In this document: positions 12,501-22,477 of the stretch, in pieces
How the letters are laid out: every line of letters begins with the position of its first letter
Numbering within the stretch: position 1 is the stretch's first letter
DNA from: Malachius bipustulatus
Lineage: Eukaryota; Arthropoda; Insecta; Coleoptera; Melyridae
Direction of reading: 5' to 3'
Assembly (NCBI GenBank): GCA_910589415.1
Contig: OU342630.1
Span: 83,882,186 to 83,946,185, forward strand
DNA length: 64,000 nucleotides
Made by a program: the position numbers and the translations under genes
Notes under the pieces: generated by a model
The model's input: the letters and a program-made list of their open reading frames with translations, nothing else
The model's database searches: none
What the model was told of the DNA's origin: nothing

Positions 12501-14295
12501 ACCTACTGACGTGTAGTTCACTGACAAAAACTTCAAGATTATACCAGGTAAAATCGCTGATTTTTCATGACCAACCGCGGTTGAATAAAGTTGGAATAGA
12601 CTGTACCTACTTGTGATAATTTTGATTTTTCATGTTGTTTTAAATATGTTTTATTATTTATTTCTTTATTCATCAAGTATTTATACACCACAATCACAAT
12701 ACATTATCCTACTGAAGCAATGTGCAGCAATATTCAACTTGGAAGAGGACATACATACCCCTTCTGTGCCAAAGTGCTTACCTAAGCTTAAAAGTAAAAA
12801 ATAAAACAACAAAATATTGTGCTAAGAAACAAAAAAGAAAAGAATATACAGTAGAAGCTCGATTATCTGAAGTAATGTGGACCGGACCCATTTGCATATG
12901 GGCAGTTATCAAAGATATCATTGACAAAAACAAGAAACAGTTTTTGAAGTAATATTTGATGATTAACAGTATCAAAAACTTCACTTAAGTCTATGAATGT
13001 AAGCAGTAGCAGTCTTATTATCACTTATTTGACTGTATACAGCATCAGAAACCTTTTCAAGTGCACGAGCACTGCTTTTGTTCTTCATGAAGCCAAGTTG
13101 TTGACTATTAATTTCGTCATTATCTTTAATGAATATATATTTTTATCTCACCATATTTATAGACTGGAACTATTTCAACTTTTTTTATTTGATGCATTAG
13201 GCCAAATACCACAATTGGTTCAAAATATTAGCTAATATCAGACTCGGTGTAAATACTATTTTTTTTAGAATAGTACTAGAACCACCTCCACTACTCTTCA
13301 AATTATTAATTATCAAATTAATTTTATTTGGATCAGTGTATCTTGGAAAAAAAGATTTTTGCTAGGAAATCTTGTTTAGGAAAAAGATTATTGCATTAAT
13401 GAATTTTTTTTCAGAATTCGTTAATAGAGAAATCTTTTCTCTTTGACGTAATGTCAAAGATATACATAGCAACCGATTCTACTCCGGTGGATATGCAAAG
13501 TTACGAACTTTGTTGTGATATGATCGACGTGGTTCTAGACTTATCATCGATTTATGGGTAAGTAAAAAATTAAACTATCTTTAAGTTGCTTGTAGAATAG
13601 CTTTCATTTGAGTCTATTTTGTTGACCTGTTAATTTATAAATATAATTTTTCACAGTCTAGCAGATGAAGATGAAGGAAATCCATTTGACGAGAAAAGCG
13701 CCGCTCTAATAAAATTAAATAACGGCACTATCCTGCTGCTTAGGGAAGTGCACAAATGTCTTGCCCTAGTTTGTATCTTAAGAGAGGACAACTATGCTAG
13801 AAAAGGTAATGTTATAAATATTTGTTGTAAGGTAAATTTGTAATTAATGCTCTGTGATTTCTTTTGGGAATTATGATTTCTTTCTTGAACACATAGATAC
13901 ATTTCAAACCATACTGTTTCCTTTACCTGATTCGCTATTATTTCTCTCCATACTTCCCACCTTTACATGTGTCTATCACTTCGTCAGTTACTTATAAATA
14001 TTTAAGAAAGAGGAAGACTTTGCTAAGCCTGTTTATAAAACATTTGGGGACAACAATTTCTGAAAAATGATTTTGTACTTTGAATATTTAAAAGCTCTTA
14101 TATAAAATTGTTTCAGGTATAATCGAATACAACGTCATAACATTACGTGATGCGATTCAAAAGGTATTTGAAGTGAGGAATAGAAGTTTACAGACGTCAG
14201 TACCAAATTCTCCTGGAAGTCTTGCAGCCGATGGTAACAACGGTACCGATGCTGATAGCACGATGAGTCCAGCTTTTACCGATGAACCTAATTAA
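547..14295 (+). CDS. RagC-D: Ras-related GTP-binding protein C/D (Rag GTPase)
   Basis: Complete gene, exons 547-549, 729-859, 921-1327, 1403-1539, 13415-13557, 13657-13805 and 14117-14295. Every junction has GT/AG and phases agree; the spliced CDS is 1149 nt (382 aa plus TAA), the usual RagC size. The G domain shows the P-loop GLRRSGKS (residues 42-49), WDFPGQ (89-94) and HKVD (152-155). The C-terminal roadblock-like half is in the last three exons (for example [22 protein letters not shown] wording split over exon 5). RagC/D pairs with RagA/B on lysosomes and recruits TORC1 when amino acids are plentiful. The N-terminus is acidic and tyrosine-rich. The start is inferred: an ATG immediately followed by GTGAGA, joined to an exon that opens SYQDDD. 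Intron 4 (1540-13414) is 11.9 kb and full of transposons; the other introns are about 60-310 nt. The family assignment is secure; only the microexon start is inferred. Confidence 0.93.
2230..3157 (-). repeat. Gypsy 3' LTR (element orientation)
   Basis: Begins TGTAAC and ends GTTACA, a 6-bp terminal inversion. On the minus strand a TATATAA box lies near 3032-3039 and an AATAAA signal near 2323-2330, giving a plausible U3-R-U5 layout. Open frames inside it repeat exactly in the other LTR and are not genes. Confidence 0.93.
3158..3173 (-). other. Gypsy polypurine tract
   Basis: On the minus strand the bases next to the 3' LTR read GGGGACCGGGGA, a purine-rich but imperfect tract (two C). This is where plus-strand DNA synthesis would start. 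Position and composition support the call. Confidence 0.6.
3363..3776 (-). CDS. Gypsy ORF3, 137 aa, function unknown
   Basis: Starts on an ATG that overlaps the pol stop in ATGA (ATG 3776-3774, TGA 3775-3773) and runs to a stop about 200 nt short of the 3' LTR. The N-terminal two thirds is rich in Pro, Thr and Ala; the C-terminal 45 residues are basic, with a segment rich in Arg and Lys. There is no signal peptide, transmembrane helix or zinc knuckle, so it is not an envelope. The overlap suggests stop-restart expression after pol. It is in the pol-to-LTR position where some gypsy elements hold an accessory frame. Whether it is translated is unproven; the opposite strand is also open here. 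Confidence 0.45.
   Translation of the reverse strand: MSSTKPALDMPNLLDTDVLVLTTSPLRTDTSSAPANTTPPRKDRTPARPVTPPEWKARTPTGIDARAAPTPPTAWGPEPEQYGVGLALVPQHIQQGSGRKYRIQLNTGRVLRFKRDVDGVFQLRKLPAERGGYGFEE
3773..6934 (-). pseudogene. pol: Gypsy pol polyprotein (protease, RT, RNase H, integrase) with one frameshift
   Basis: Read in the -1 frame relative to gag. Aspartic protease has DTGAS (near 6760); RT starts with the [13 protein letters not shown] block and holds the catalytic YLDD (near 5878). RNase H shows TDASNCG and TDHQSLKWL. Integrase has the H-H-C-C zinc region, then Asp, Asp and Glu in DIMGPF, SDNGRQF and NPVERMNK, and a C-terminal GPY/F-type KFEGPF. A run of eight T on the plus strand (6140-6147) shifts the frame within the RT just after VNEHTKK; from 6120 upstream the frame then ends, while the downstream part (to 3773) stays open in the neighbouring frame. 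A change of one base in this run would account for it; a sequencing error is an alternative. Confidence 0.92.
6911..7981 (-). CDS. gag: Gypsy gag polyprotein
   Basis: 356 aa. Residues about 12-50 look like a SAP-type DNA-binding helix pair ([20 protein letters not shown]). The middle is the retrotransposon gag core ([18 protein letters not shown]). Two CCHC knuckles follow: the first is complete ([14 protein letters not shown]), while in the second the His is replaced by Ile ([14 protein letters not shown]). Gag builds the particle that packages element RNA. It starts about 90 nt after the primer-binding site and ends in TAA just downstream of a frameshift heptamer. Confidence 0.92.
   Translation of the reverse strand: MTKDDATTAGLSWIYQLSKEEAEKEARRRGLEATGTLDDIRARISQHVKQQQGGAIPKANTKVKPEQPAGAERDRINALEAEIALLKLALRTDREATQAAGISEEAPQLTGSEIVNHARKWGLKFDPKRDNVILFTERLEELRCAHEFPKDAMIKALPELLKGEALLWYRNNKDEWGDWNQFSREFSKAFFPYEYRLALEEEIRTRKQKPNEPIREYVTAIRTLIRRDGSMAPEQELERVIRNMRPEYRIHLHLHRVTSIDKLLEAASAFENLQKEQEALQSMQTRRGVPQRLSTAQAGPTVCYRCGQEGHFRSQCRNAPKKFCGKCGKEGILAIQCCNRPQNSRQQGNENRAVGE
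6935..6941 (-). promoter_or_regulatory. Programmed -1 frameshift heptamer (gag-pol)
   Basis: On the minus strand the bases read G GGA AAC in the gag zero frame (GGA first base 6940), a classical X XXY YYZ slippery heptamer. A -1 slip joins the gag frame to the pol frame, which is open from here through the protease. The gag stop is eight codons on. I have not folded the following GC-rich stretch for a pseudoknot. Confidence 0.72.
8073..8085 (-). other. Gypsy primer-binding site (tRNA-Lys type)
   Basis: Minus-strand TGGCGCCCAACGT, four bases inside the 5' LTR, matches the 3' end (including CCA) of insect tRNA-Lys(CUU) over 13 nt; the match then stops. This primes minus-strand cDNA. Confidence 0.75.
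8090..9017 (-). repeat. Gypsy 5' LTR (element orientation)
   Basis: Same 928 bp as the other LTR with no difference noticed by eye. Its U3 should drive gag-pol transcription toward lower coordinates, antisense to RagC/D. The minus-strand TATATAA is near 8892-8899. Confidence 0.93.
9219..11265. other. RagC/D intron, no gene seen
   Basis: Repetitive AT-rich intron sequence. A small inverted repeat (9339-9354 with 9387-9401) surrounds a 30-nt loop; the following 9400-9520 is GC-richer and looks like a fragment of an unidentified repeat. Frames at 10253-10805 have no recognisable domain or good codon pattern. Confidence 0.4.
11266..12059. mobile_element. MITE with 20-bp terminal inverted repeats
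   Basis: Left end CACTGAGAGTTGTCTGTTGT and right end its complement with one change. 794 bp, non-coding, inside RagC/D intron 4. I find no clear target duplication, so the superfamily is open. Confidence 0.6.
12060..13414. other. RagC/D intron remainder with a small hairpin
   Basis: Contains a stem of about 27 bp (near 12369-12395 and 12461-12490: ACATTACTAAAGAAGCAA against TTGCTTCTTCAGTAATGT) and a doubled ATTGGACAGTAAAG unit near 12115-12150. No exon signal until the acceptor TTTTTTTTCAG before 13415. Confidence 0.4.
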
Positions 14296-14409
14296 ATTTT
14301 ATTTGAGTAGTTAATAATTTATGTAAGATTGTCTTTTTGCTTTTTTTAACAAATTAACTTCATTTTGCAACATTGTAAATACCTATATCATCAATAATTA
14401 TCATTATTA

Positions 14410-14728
14410 GGGCCGGTTGCACAAATGTAACTTGAAATTTTGAGATAGCTGATTTTAAATTGTAAATCTTGAAAATATGGCGAATATATTTAATGATCTT
14501 TTCTTTTTTATTGGTAATTAACTACTCTTCGTAACCCTTTGAGTGCTGATGACGCCTACGAACGTCATAGCATAGGGAAAAAGTAGTCATAGTCATAGTC
14601 ATCAACACTCAAAGGGTTAAAGGGAGTAAAACTTACAATATCAGACCAATATTTTGATAATACAGGGAGGGCATTTTAAAATCAGTAATTGTTTCAAAAT
14701 TTTTTATTTACGTTTGTGCAACCAATCC
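14410..14728. mobile_element. PIF/Harbinger-like MITE
   Basis: 319 bp just past the RagC/D stop. Inverted ends GGGCCGGTTGCACAAATG and GGATTGGTTGCACAAACG, flanked by TTA on both sides (14407-14409, 14729-14731). A 3-bp TTA duplication with GG-starting ends suits PIF/Harbinger. Interior resembles 44325-44564 in reverse orientation. It may lie in the RagC/D 3' UTR. Confidence 0.68.
14531..14620. mobile_element. TTAA-type mini-MITE nested in the Harbinger-like MITE
   Basis: About 82 bp bounded by CCCTTTGAGTG and its complement, with TTAA on the right (14617-14620) and GTAA, a one-base variant, on the left (14531-14534). TTAA targets are typical of piggyBac. The related copy at 44325-44564 lacks this insert at the same place. 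Confidence 0.65.
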
Positions 14729-14746
14729 TTAGTCTCCTTTGATGTA

Positions 14747-14970
14747 CACTCATGGACAAAATTGTCGCATATTTTAAAAATTTGCTTAATCTTATAAACC
14801 AAAAAATCTTAGAATTACAATCAAACTGATATCTGTTATTAGGTGCTAGTAGCATGTTGATAAAATTCAAATAAATGGTAGGTAGCAGTGATTTGTAACC
14901 TCTATTATTTTTTATTGCTTTGAAAATATAGCTACTTTCAAATAATATGCGACAATTTTGTCCATGAGTA
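14747..14970. mobile_element. Tc1/mariner-like MITE
   Basis: Inverted ends CACTCATGGACAAAATTGTC and its near-perfect complement, about 27 bp long, each flanked by TA. 224 bp with no coding capacity. TA duplication and CACT start fit Tc1/mariner. Confidence 0.7.
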
Positions 14971-16405
14971 TAGATTTGAACAACAAATTATAGCAAAAGA
15001 CAATCTTTTTATATTTGTATAAAATTCATAGTGCCTTTTAGTTTAATGTATATATTATGTAATACTACCTTTTATTATTTTTTTTGTTGTATTGTTGATT
15101 TTTATATGTAATTTCAATAGGTTTAATCTCCATTCGTCAAATTTAATTAACTGAACTGATATGAATGGTCTGATGTTTATTTTTATATCTAAAGCAACTG
15201 TAAAGTAGATGATTATATTTCAGGTAGTTGTAAGCTTTTTTTTTGTAAATATCCGAATTGTATCGAAAGATGTGTTTCTGTAAATAGTACCCTTCTTTAT
15301 TAATTCTCGTTTTTCTTTGTGAATTATTAATTGCTATTTTCATGTAATGTAAAGGTTTATTAAATTTTATATCTTCTTATGTTAAAAATGTGTGTTGGCT
15401 CCCTGAAACGTTAAGATGCCCTTGATAATTTTTTAGATGAGAGATAGGGAGCAAAATAAAAAAATTGTATCTTTTCCTGAGTAAAATTTTTATTATACTT
15501 TACTGTACTGTTTAACTTTTCTTTATTCTCCAAATATTTTAAACATGCTAAGTTACTCTATTAAGAATTTACATGTTAACATCTTAGCCAGGTTTTATGG
15601 AAAATTTTTTACCCATTTTGAAGGAAATTTAATCTACTTGTTACAAATTACTTTTTTAATTTTTTAAATGAACTATTTCGATCTAAAATTCCATATCTAC
15701 AATTTCAACCCTCTAATAAATTAATAGCTCTCCCCGATTTTTAATCCTTCATGACCATTTGAAGGATTCATGAAATAAGTACCCTCTTTTGATAGTTCCC
15801 CATTACTCTATTTTACACATAATCAATGGGCTATAAGTTATTACTACTTGAGATTGAGTCTAGAATAGTTGATGTTGATATAGCAAGGTTACCAAAGTAG
15901 AATACCAAACACACATGACATGGGTAGCCGGGGCAATAACAATTGAGCCTTGAAAAGACTAGTAGTCCCCTACAATACTAGACTAGTTTCAAGAAGCATC
16001 TATGCCTAGCAATTATAATTAAATCTTAAATTTTCTAATATATGGTATTCCTAGAAATTTTCTTGATTTGAAATTTTAAAAATTTCCACTTAGACTCGAT
16101 ACCTTCTTCAGAAATGGCCACAGAAATCTGCCCATTAACTTAATGAGCCTTTATAATATCCGTTGTTAGAGATATAGGCGCATTAGCATTTTTTGTTTGT
16201 GAAAAGGAGCAGTAGTCTATAAACCGCAACAAACTGACGCTATATGGGTTCAAATCCCACCCTTATGCCGCCATGGTTCTGTTTAAATAAATCTGGGACA
16301 ATTTTAATTTCCCATGTAAATGTTGTTTATAAATTGAAGAATGTTTTCATGAATTCATGGTTTCCATGCTATCATCAAAGATGACAATCTATTTTATTTG
16401 TCATA
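14971..16405. other. Intergenic, repeat fragments only
   Basis: AT-rich. 16091-16175 matches 43495-43590 (shared string around CTTCTTCAGAAATGGCCACA). No gene seen. Confidence 0.4.
16204..16275 (+). repeat. tRNA-like fragment, possible SINE
   Basis: Contains a B-box-like GGGTTCAAATCCC (16246-16258) that can form a short T-arm and a poor A-box upstream. The cloverleaf is not convincing, so a tRNA-derived relic is more likely than a working tRNA gene. Confidence 0.3.
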
Positions 16406-18682
16406 GTCCAGTCAAAGTAGGATTTAAATGTGCATTTCATGCGGAAAAGAAAATATTTCGTGTGGGGGTTGGGTAGTCCATGGAGAGTCTAAATCCAAAA
16501 ATGCGACCTCCTACCCCTTGTGAATTAGCCGCCATATTGGTTTTAGGGATGGGTGGAGTTTTTGCACTTTACGACGTTAATTCGCATTTTACCGAAAAAA
16601 GTGTCATTACTTACTTTATTCAGAAAAACATTCTCCACAAATTTGCATATGTGACATTTTTTCGTATTTGCAATATTTAATGACCTACAGGTGATTCATT
16701 AAGAACAAGGGGGATGAAAAATTGGTATTTTCGAAATAACTCCTTTTTTTCAATCGCAATCCAAAAATTGTTCCCACAAAACTTGTAGCGCTTACAATTA
16801 CGAACATTTACATATTGATATCTCATTAATCGGACCAATTATTGTTGCGCAGTAGTGCGCCGAAGTCTGCGAACTTAACCTTTTCACTCGTCCAATCCAA
16901 TTGATGTAGTCAAAATATCATGAATCTTAGGTTTTGAATTTGTCAAAATTCAGAAAAATTAATATATCGTTATTATGCGAGATGCATGAAAAGTACTTTG
17001 ATCCATTTGTAGAATCAATTCTAGACTCTGGAAAGTATAAGCGACTGTCGTACAAGTTGTGTTAAATTATTCATAATAATAGTATTTTATGTACCTACCA
17101 CAGGACGAAATTTTCTTTAGACGAATGTGAATTAATATTTCGAGGCGAAGCCGATGAATATTATCGCATTAGAAAAAAATTCAATGGTAAATCGTATTAA
17201 AAAAAATGTTTATTTATTTCCTTTGGGTTTCACATAATATATAGTTTGGTGTTTATTGGGAAGCTATCGTTCTCATTTTTTCTTTTTTTCCGTGAAGAAC
17301 CAGGTGAATTCATTCTTATGTCGATGTGATCCAGAGAATGTACTGCGGTTTTTTGCCATGAATCGGGTTCTTCGTCGTCGTCATCATTTTCAAACTCATC
17401 CATCGCTGAGAGTTTTTCTGGTACGTTGTCGCATATTTCCCCGGAACAGTTCTGCAGATCGCCGTACAGTGAAGATCCGCTTTTCGGCAGCCACAAGCTG
17501 CTCCACAATTTTTCGTACATTTGCAGGATATCAACTTCATCAACGATTGTGGTGCAGGGTCCCCAGTGGTAGTCAATGGCATCCAACCCCTCGAATCTTT
17601 TTTCCATCCCCAGTGCTCAGGATTTTTTTCATTGTTGAGCCATTTTTGTATTTGGTAGTAGGTCCGATGAGGTGGTATTTCGCTGCTTCGGCAGTTGGTG
17701 GTAAAGCTGCTAGGTTGCATTTACTTTTTGCTGATGATTTAGCGAAACGTTTATATCTGCATCCATTCAAACCGTCACTTGTAGCTGTGTCCCCGTATAA
17801 AGATATTAAAAATACATGATATTAAATACATGTTTAACATGACCTCATTTTCTTTGCTTTTCTTGTATTCGCGGATTTCCGAAGAGTTTGTACCCCTTTT
17901 TCTTTAATGACGCGATTTTCGTCGAGGTCCAAGGCCTCTTTACAGACGAAGCAGTCACTCATTTTGGAACACTGGTCGTTTCCCAACTGATCGAATGACT
18001 TTTTTTGGGATGTGTTTCCAGATTTTCACGAACAGGCTAATATTTTTTTTAAAGTGCATATATTTTCTAGGCTTGTCTAGACACGTTTTTATTGGTTTTA
18101 CCACATCACAGACAAATCTTATCTATATACGGCAGCCCTATTTGGAGCGAGTCGGTCTGGGTTATCGCTTACCTACCTGAGAAACCTAATTGGCCCGATC
18201 TCACCTTAATGACTTTGACGCACTACTGTGCAACACTAATTGGTCCGATTAATGAGATATCGTTATGTAAATGTTCGTAATTGTAAGCGCTACAAGTTTT
18301 GTGAGAATAATTTTTGGATTGCGATTGAAAAAAAGGAGTTATTCCGAAAATACCAATTTTTCATCCCCCTTCTTCTTAATGAATCACCTGTAGGTCATTA
18401 AATATTGCAAATACGAAAAAATGTCACATATGAAAATTTGTGGAGAATGTTTTTCTGAATAAAGTAAGTAATGACACTTTTTTCGGTAAAATGCGAATTA
18501 ACGTCGTAAAGTGCAAAAACTCCATCCACCCCTAAAACCAATATGGCGGCTAATTCACAAGGGGTAGGAGGTCGCATTTTTGGATTTAGACTCTCCATGG
18601 ACTACCCAACCCCCACACGAAATATTTTCTTTTCCGCATGAAATGCATAATTCGATGCCTTTTTCGTCTAATTTGACTGGAC
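16406..18682. mobile_element. DNA transposon with ~460-bp inverted arms
   Basis: Ends GTCCAGTCAAA in inverted orientation, each next to TA (16404-16405, 18683-18684). The arms (16406-16862 and 18218-18682) match closely, including a region around GTGTGGGGGTTGGGTAG. Between them is a broken minus-strand gene with a CXC zinc domain. Family not recognised; the TA flanks suggest a TA-targeting class II element. Confidence 0.72.
17230..17770 (-). pseudogene. Broken CXC (tesmin/TSO1-like) domain protein of a transposon
   Basis: Three reading frames in succession give one recognisable protein end. About 17770-17665 holds LPPTAEAAKYH; 17720-17450 holds YYQIQKWL, a WGW motif and the Cys-rich CKCTKNCGAACGCRK; 17450-17230 holds NCSGEICDN, an Asp-rich stretch and a basic tail before the stop. 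This order (LPPT..AAKYH, Q-W, WGW, CXC) is familiar from many unnamed insect repeat proteins, whose role is unknown. At least two frameshifts, so not functional. The upstream part is missing or unrecognised. Confidence 0.65.
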
Positions 18683-18689
18683 TATCAAA

Positions 18690-18930
18690 CAAACATTCAA
18701 CTTAGCGGACCATTCTTGTTATGTGGCCGATATGGCGCAAGTCTCGGAGGTGGTGAGGGCGGAGAAAACCAGGTATAAAAACGGGGAAACGGTTTTTTCC
18801 CCCTAAGTTAGCTGTGAGTCATCAGACAAAAAAAATGTCAGGTAAAAAACCGAGATCTCGCGAGAGCGCACAACCTGGTGTAGCGCAATCGCGAATCCGT
18901 CCATATACATATTCATCGACATATTGCCGT
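18690..18930 (+). repeat. Promoter-like repeat copy 1, possible histone H2A start
   Basis: Near-identical to 19535-19770 in direct orientation. Has TATAAAA (18774-18780), then 54 nt to an ATG (18835-18837) that opens MSGKKPRSRES. A compact TATA-to-ATG distance, an MSG start and a later CATATTCATCGACATATTGC string faintly recall histone H2A 5' ends. The frame soon loses any histone likeness. The identity is a guess; the repeat itself is clear. Confidence 0.4.
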
Positions 18931-19534
18931 TATTTGCTTCTTAGTTTTTTTTTTGCCAAAACGGGAGTCACAAGGAGAAACGGACGGAGTTATTGAAGGC
19001 ATAATTCAGGGGGAGGCAATAAGTTCACAGGAGCGAAAAAATTCTTGCTTCCCAAAGGGTTTAGCCTATTTTAGTGCAGATCGGTTTATAAGGGGTGAAG
19101 GGGAAGAGGGGAAACCTAAAACACCAAATTAATACTTGATACTCTCTTCAAAAAATGAACTTTTATTTTCTAATTTTTAAGTTGATTCTTTATTATTATT
19201 ATAATTACTTACCTCTTGTTACTTCAATCAATAATTGAAGGGGTTAGAGCAAAAAGCAGGGTACAAGTACTTAGGTTTAGGATGATAGGTACCTACACCC
19301 AACGTTGTTTTGATGTAGATTTTATACTTGTTTTGACCTAACAAGGTGTTCATTGTTTACCAAGCAGGTTTCTTTAGCTATTATATCTATAGATGGACTA
19401 TGCAGTATATATGGTTATGAAATTTACTTGTATCCTTTTTTGCCCTTTTTGCTCCAACCCCTTCTAATGGGATAGATCAAGCGTGAAAAACTTCTAAAAA
19501 CGACACTCGTTTTTTTAAATTTTTTGTTTCAGTC

Positions 19535-19770
19535 AACTTAGCGGACCACTCTTGTTATGTGGCCGATATGGCGTAAGTCTCGGAGGTGGGGAGGACAGAG
19601 AAAACCAGGTATAAAAACGGGGGGAAACGAGTTTTCCCCTTAAGTTAGCTGTAGATATGTGAGAGTCATCAGACAAAAAAAATTTCAGGCAAAATACCGA
19701 TCGAGACCTCGCGAGAGCGCGCACGACTAACCTGCGGTGTGCATCGAGATATTGCCGTTTTGCAAGCAAA
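19535..19770 (+). repeat. Promoter-like repeat copy 2
   Basis: Same block as copy 1: GCGGACCACTCTTGTTATGT, TATAAAA (19610-19616), a run of A, but the position of the ATG now reads ATT (19682-19684). It ends near GCATCGAGATATTGCCG. A decayed duplicate; the 600 nt between the copies are AT-rich without genes. Confidence 0.5.
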
Positions 19771-22139
19771 TATCAGAATAATAATTGTGCTATACCTACT
19801 GTTAATTTCGAAGATATTCCTTGCCCTGAAAGTGAAGAAAAAAAAAGCAATGCGACCGTAGTGTCAAAGGGGCCTTAGTTGTGACCTTAATATTAGTTTG
19901 CAATTGCTCTTTTTAGCTTCTTACCCACCCAGCACCCTTATTTCGCTCCTCGGTCCCGAAAAATTGATGGAACTTAGGATACGTGGATATAAATATTTAC
20001 CCAAACGAGTGTTGGGCAAAATATCCATACTACTCCTACTCCTACTACTTACATCCATCTACTTCTTACTCTTTTACTTTTTATGCTTCCAATCGCGATA
20101 ATGAACGTTTAAAAATACTAGGTATACATTTTGTGTTGTAGGGCCGATCTCACACACTAGTTTGAAATAGTCTTCATCCGACACAGTACTTTTTAGCGCT
20201 CGTCGACTTGAAAACATGCTTATCATAAATACAATAGGGTCGTACAGTAATAACTATCATCTGTCGCCCGCTACTACCTATAGCAAATTCACAGTCGCGC
20301 GAGTAACTGGGCTGCAATTGCCTTGATGCTTGATGCCGCCGGCATTTGACAATTAAATGCTTGAAACTAAAAATATGACAGTGACGGTAATAATAAACTT
20401 CTCGTTTTTTTTTTCAGCAAATATGGCCATAGAGGATTGAATTTTGTTAACCATTAAACCTCCATATATCCGGGTTATTTTTTGATCGGACACATCGAAA
20501 TAAGGAGATGTCCATTATAAATAATTGTTACAATAAGATAATGATATTACTCATTATTTTATTGCTGGCTCATTACCGTAACGTACGTGATCATTAAGCA
20601 AAATATTCTTCAAGCTAGAGTGAGAGAGAATATTATATGCAATGTAATGCATATTAATATTAACATAATAAGGTCTGCTGCATGTACCCTATACCTGCGT
20701 GATAGCGACCTCACAAGATCACAGATCACAGGAACCCAACACCTCACCTCTCAATCCTCTCATAAAAGGTTATACATATTCGCACTGGGCAGTCTGCGGC
20801 TCGGCGGCACTGAAGGTTGGTGGTTTAGCCGCGGCCGCGAATGCCGCGATATGGAATAGGTAATAGGTATGGAAAAGTCGAATGCCGATTGCGGATCGCC
20901 GAGTCGGACGGTGTTCTTCATTCCTTCCCAGTGCATGGCATGGCATGGCATGGCTGTCGCCCCCCATGGTAGCGGGCCACCTCTTAGAGATCCAACAACC
21001 TGTTGGTGACGTCACGATTTGCGGCCGAGCACTTAGAGTAAATATAAGGTTGGAAGGATATGTTATACCACCTGGTTCTGACCTGACTCCTTTGTCGAAA
21101 ATACTCCTTTGTCCCGCGGTCTCTTCTCCGAGGGAAAAACTCAGGGTAATCCGCCTTGGTTTGATTTACCATGAAAGTATATCTAACATCACGCTGAAGT
21201 TGTATCATTGGCACAGATTTCTGTATTCCGGAGATTCTGTCAGTCATATGTCAGTTCAAAGAACTACGGTTCAAGATGTGAATGAACATTCATCTTGAAT
21301 TTTCATATAGATTCCACATAGACTTAGACACATAGGGATTTCACATAGACCTAGACGACGCATTCACTGGAAGGATCAAGAGCTAAAAGCGGATGTTTTC
21401 AGATATTTTGATCGGGTGTTAACAGTAAAAAGGGGTAATTCCATGACACGTGGTCATATTGCGTTTTTGGCATAACGCTTTTTGGCGTTTTGTGTGGTGT
21501 GGGAGCCAACAGAGTACCGCTCAAAACTCTCTATCCTCGCCAACATCATTTAATATTTCTAATACTACGTATACCTTCATTTTTCTGAATGAATTTTTAG
21601 TCTCATATGTTCCACAAGCCTACAAAAACAAAAAAGTGAAGCATGCATTTTCTGAATCTGATGAAGATTATTCTTCTTTGCTTACAAGTGCTTCTTTCGC
21701 GAATATATGTGGAACAAATCTTTCTCTTGTAATTATCTCGGAGTCACTATACCACTAGAAGACGGGGGGCAAGTATTACAAGGATTTGAGTAAGGGTTTT
21801 GATCGATTAAATCATGCGCACTAAGTAATTTTACTTTCAGTAAGATATTTCTGCATCTATTTCCTATCACCTGGGTTGTCTTTTTCGCATTTATTTGCCA
21901 AGGTGTTGAGCTCTTTGGTTTTCGTTCAAGTGTCACCATACCGTTCCTCAGGGCTCTCTTTAATCTGTTCACTCTTATTCCATAGTGCCTCCTCTATACA
22001 GACGACCTGAAGTTGTTAACCGGGAGATAATTGGTAATTGAAACAGTTTTGTTGATTTGAAGTTACTGACCATAATTGGCCAGTGTAGGTACAAGTTTGT
22101 TGCTAACGCGTTAATTACGTTAGAGTAGTGTTAGTGTTA
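19771..22139. other. Intergenic with a GC-richer patch
   Basis: 20760-21050 is richer in CpG and holds a GGCAT repeat (20935-20954) and a perfect CRE octamer TGACGTCA (21007-21014). These could be regulatory for the candidate exon downstream. The open frames here (on both strands) have no recognised domain. Confidence 0.35.
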
Positions 22140-22475
22140 CTAACATTCCATATATTTACTCTAAGGTGAAGTCAAAAACGTCCAACGCGAGAACAACAGA
22201 GCGGTAAATGAGTTCCTCGTAGGTACTTGGCTGGCCTCCTGCACAAGATTCTCGCGATATGCTATGAAACGGTGTTGTCAAAGACCGTGAGATCCGATAT
22301 CAGTGTTTAGTGTTTGCCTCTTCGGATGTTGTGGAGTAGTGAACTAGAAAAGTGTTTGTGATGTCAACACTATTTGCGGAGGCTTTAGCAGGAATTAGTG
22401 TCGGTTTCATCCTGCTGATCTCTTGACTACTGGTTATATATTATCTATGTGAAATTTGCAGAAGAAATGGATGAG
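22140..22475 (+). other. Candidate first exon with a TGA-interrupted membrane-like frame
   Basis: The block ends in ATG GAT GAG followed by GTATGT, a good donor, with a strong start context (GAAGAAATGG at 22467). Upstream an ATG at 22361 opens MSTLFAEALAGISVGFILLIS, then TGA CTA (22424-22429), then LLVIYYLCEICRRNG before a second TGA. Both halves together look like one transmembrane helix with a Cys/Arg tail. The ATGGATGAG end is phase 0, as is the acceptor at 48123. Exon status is inferred; no transcript evidence. Confidence 0.35.
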
Positions 22476-22477
22476 GT

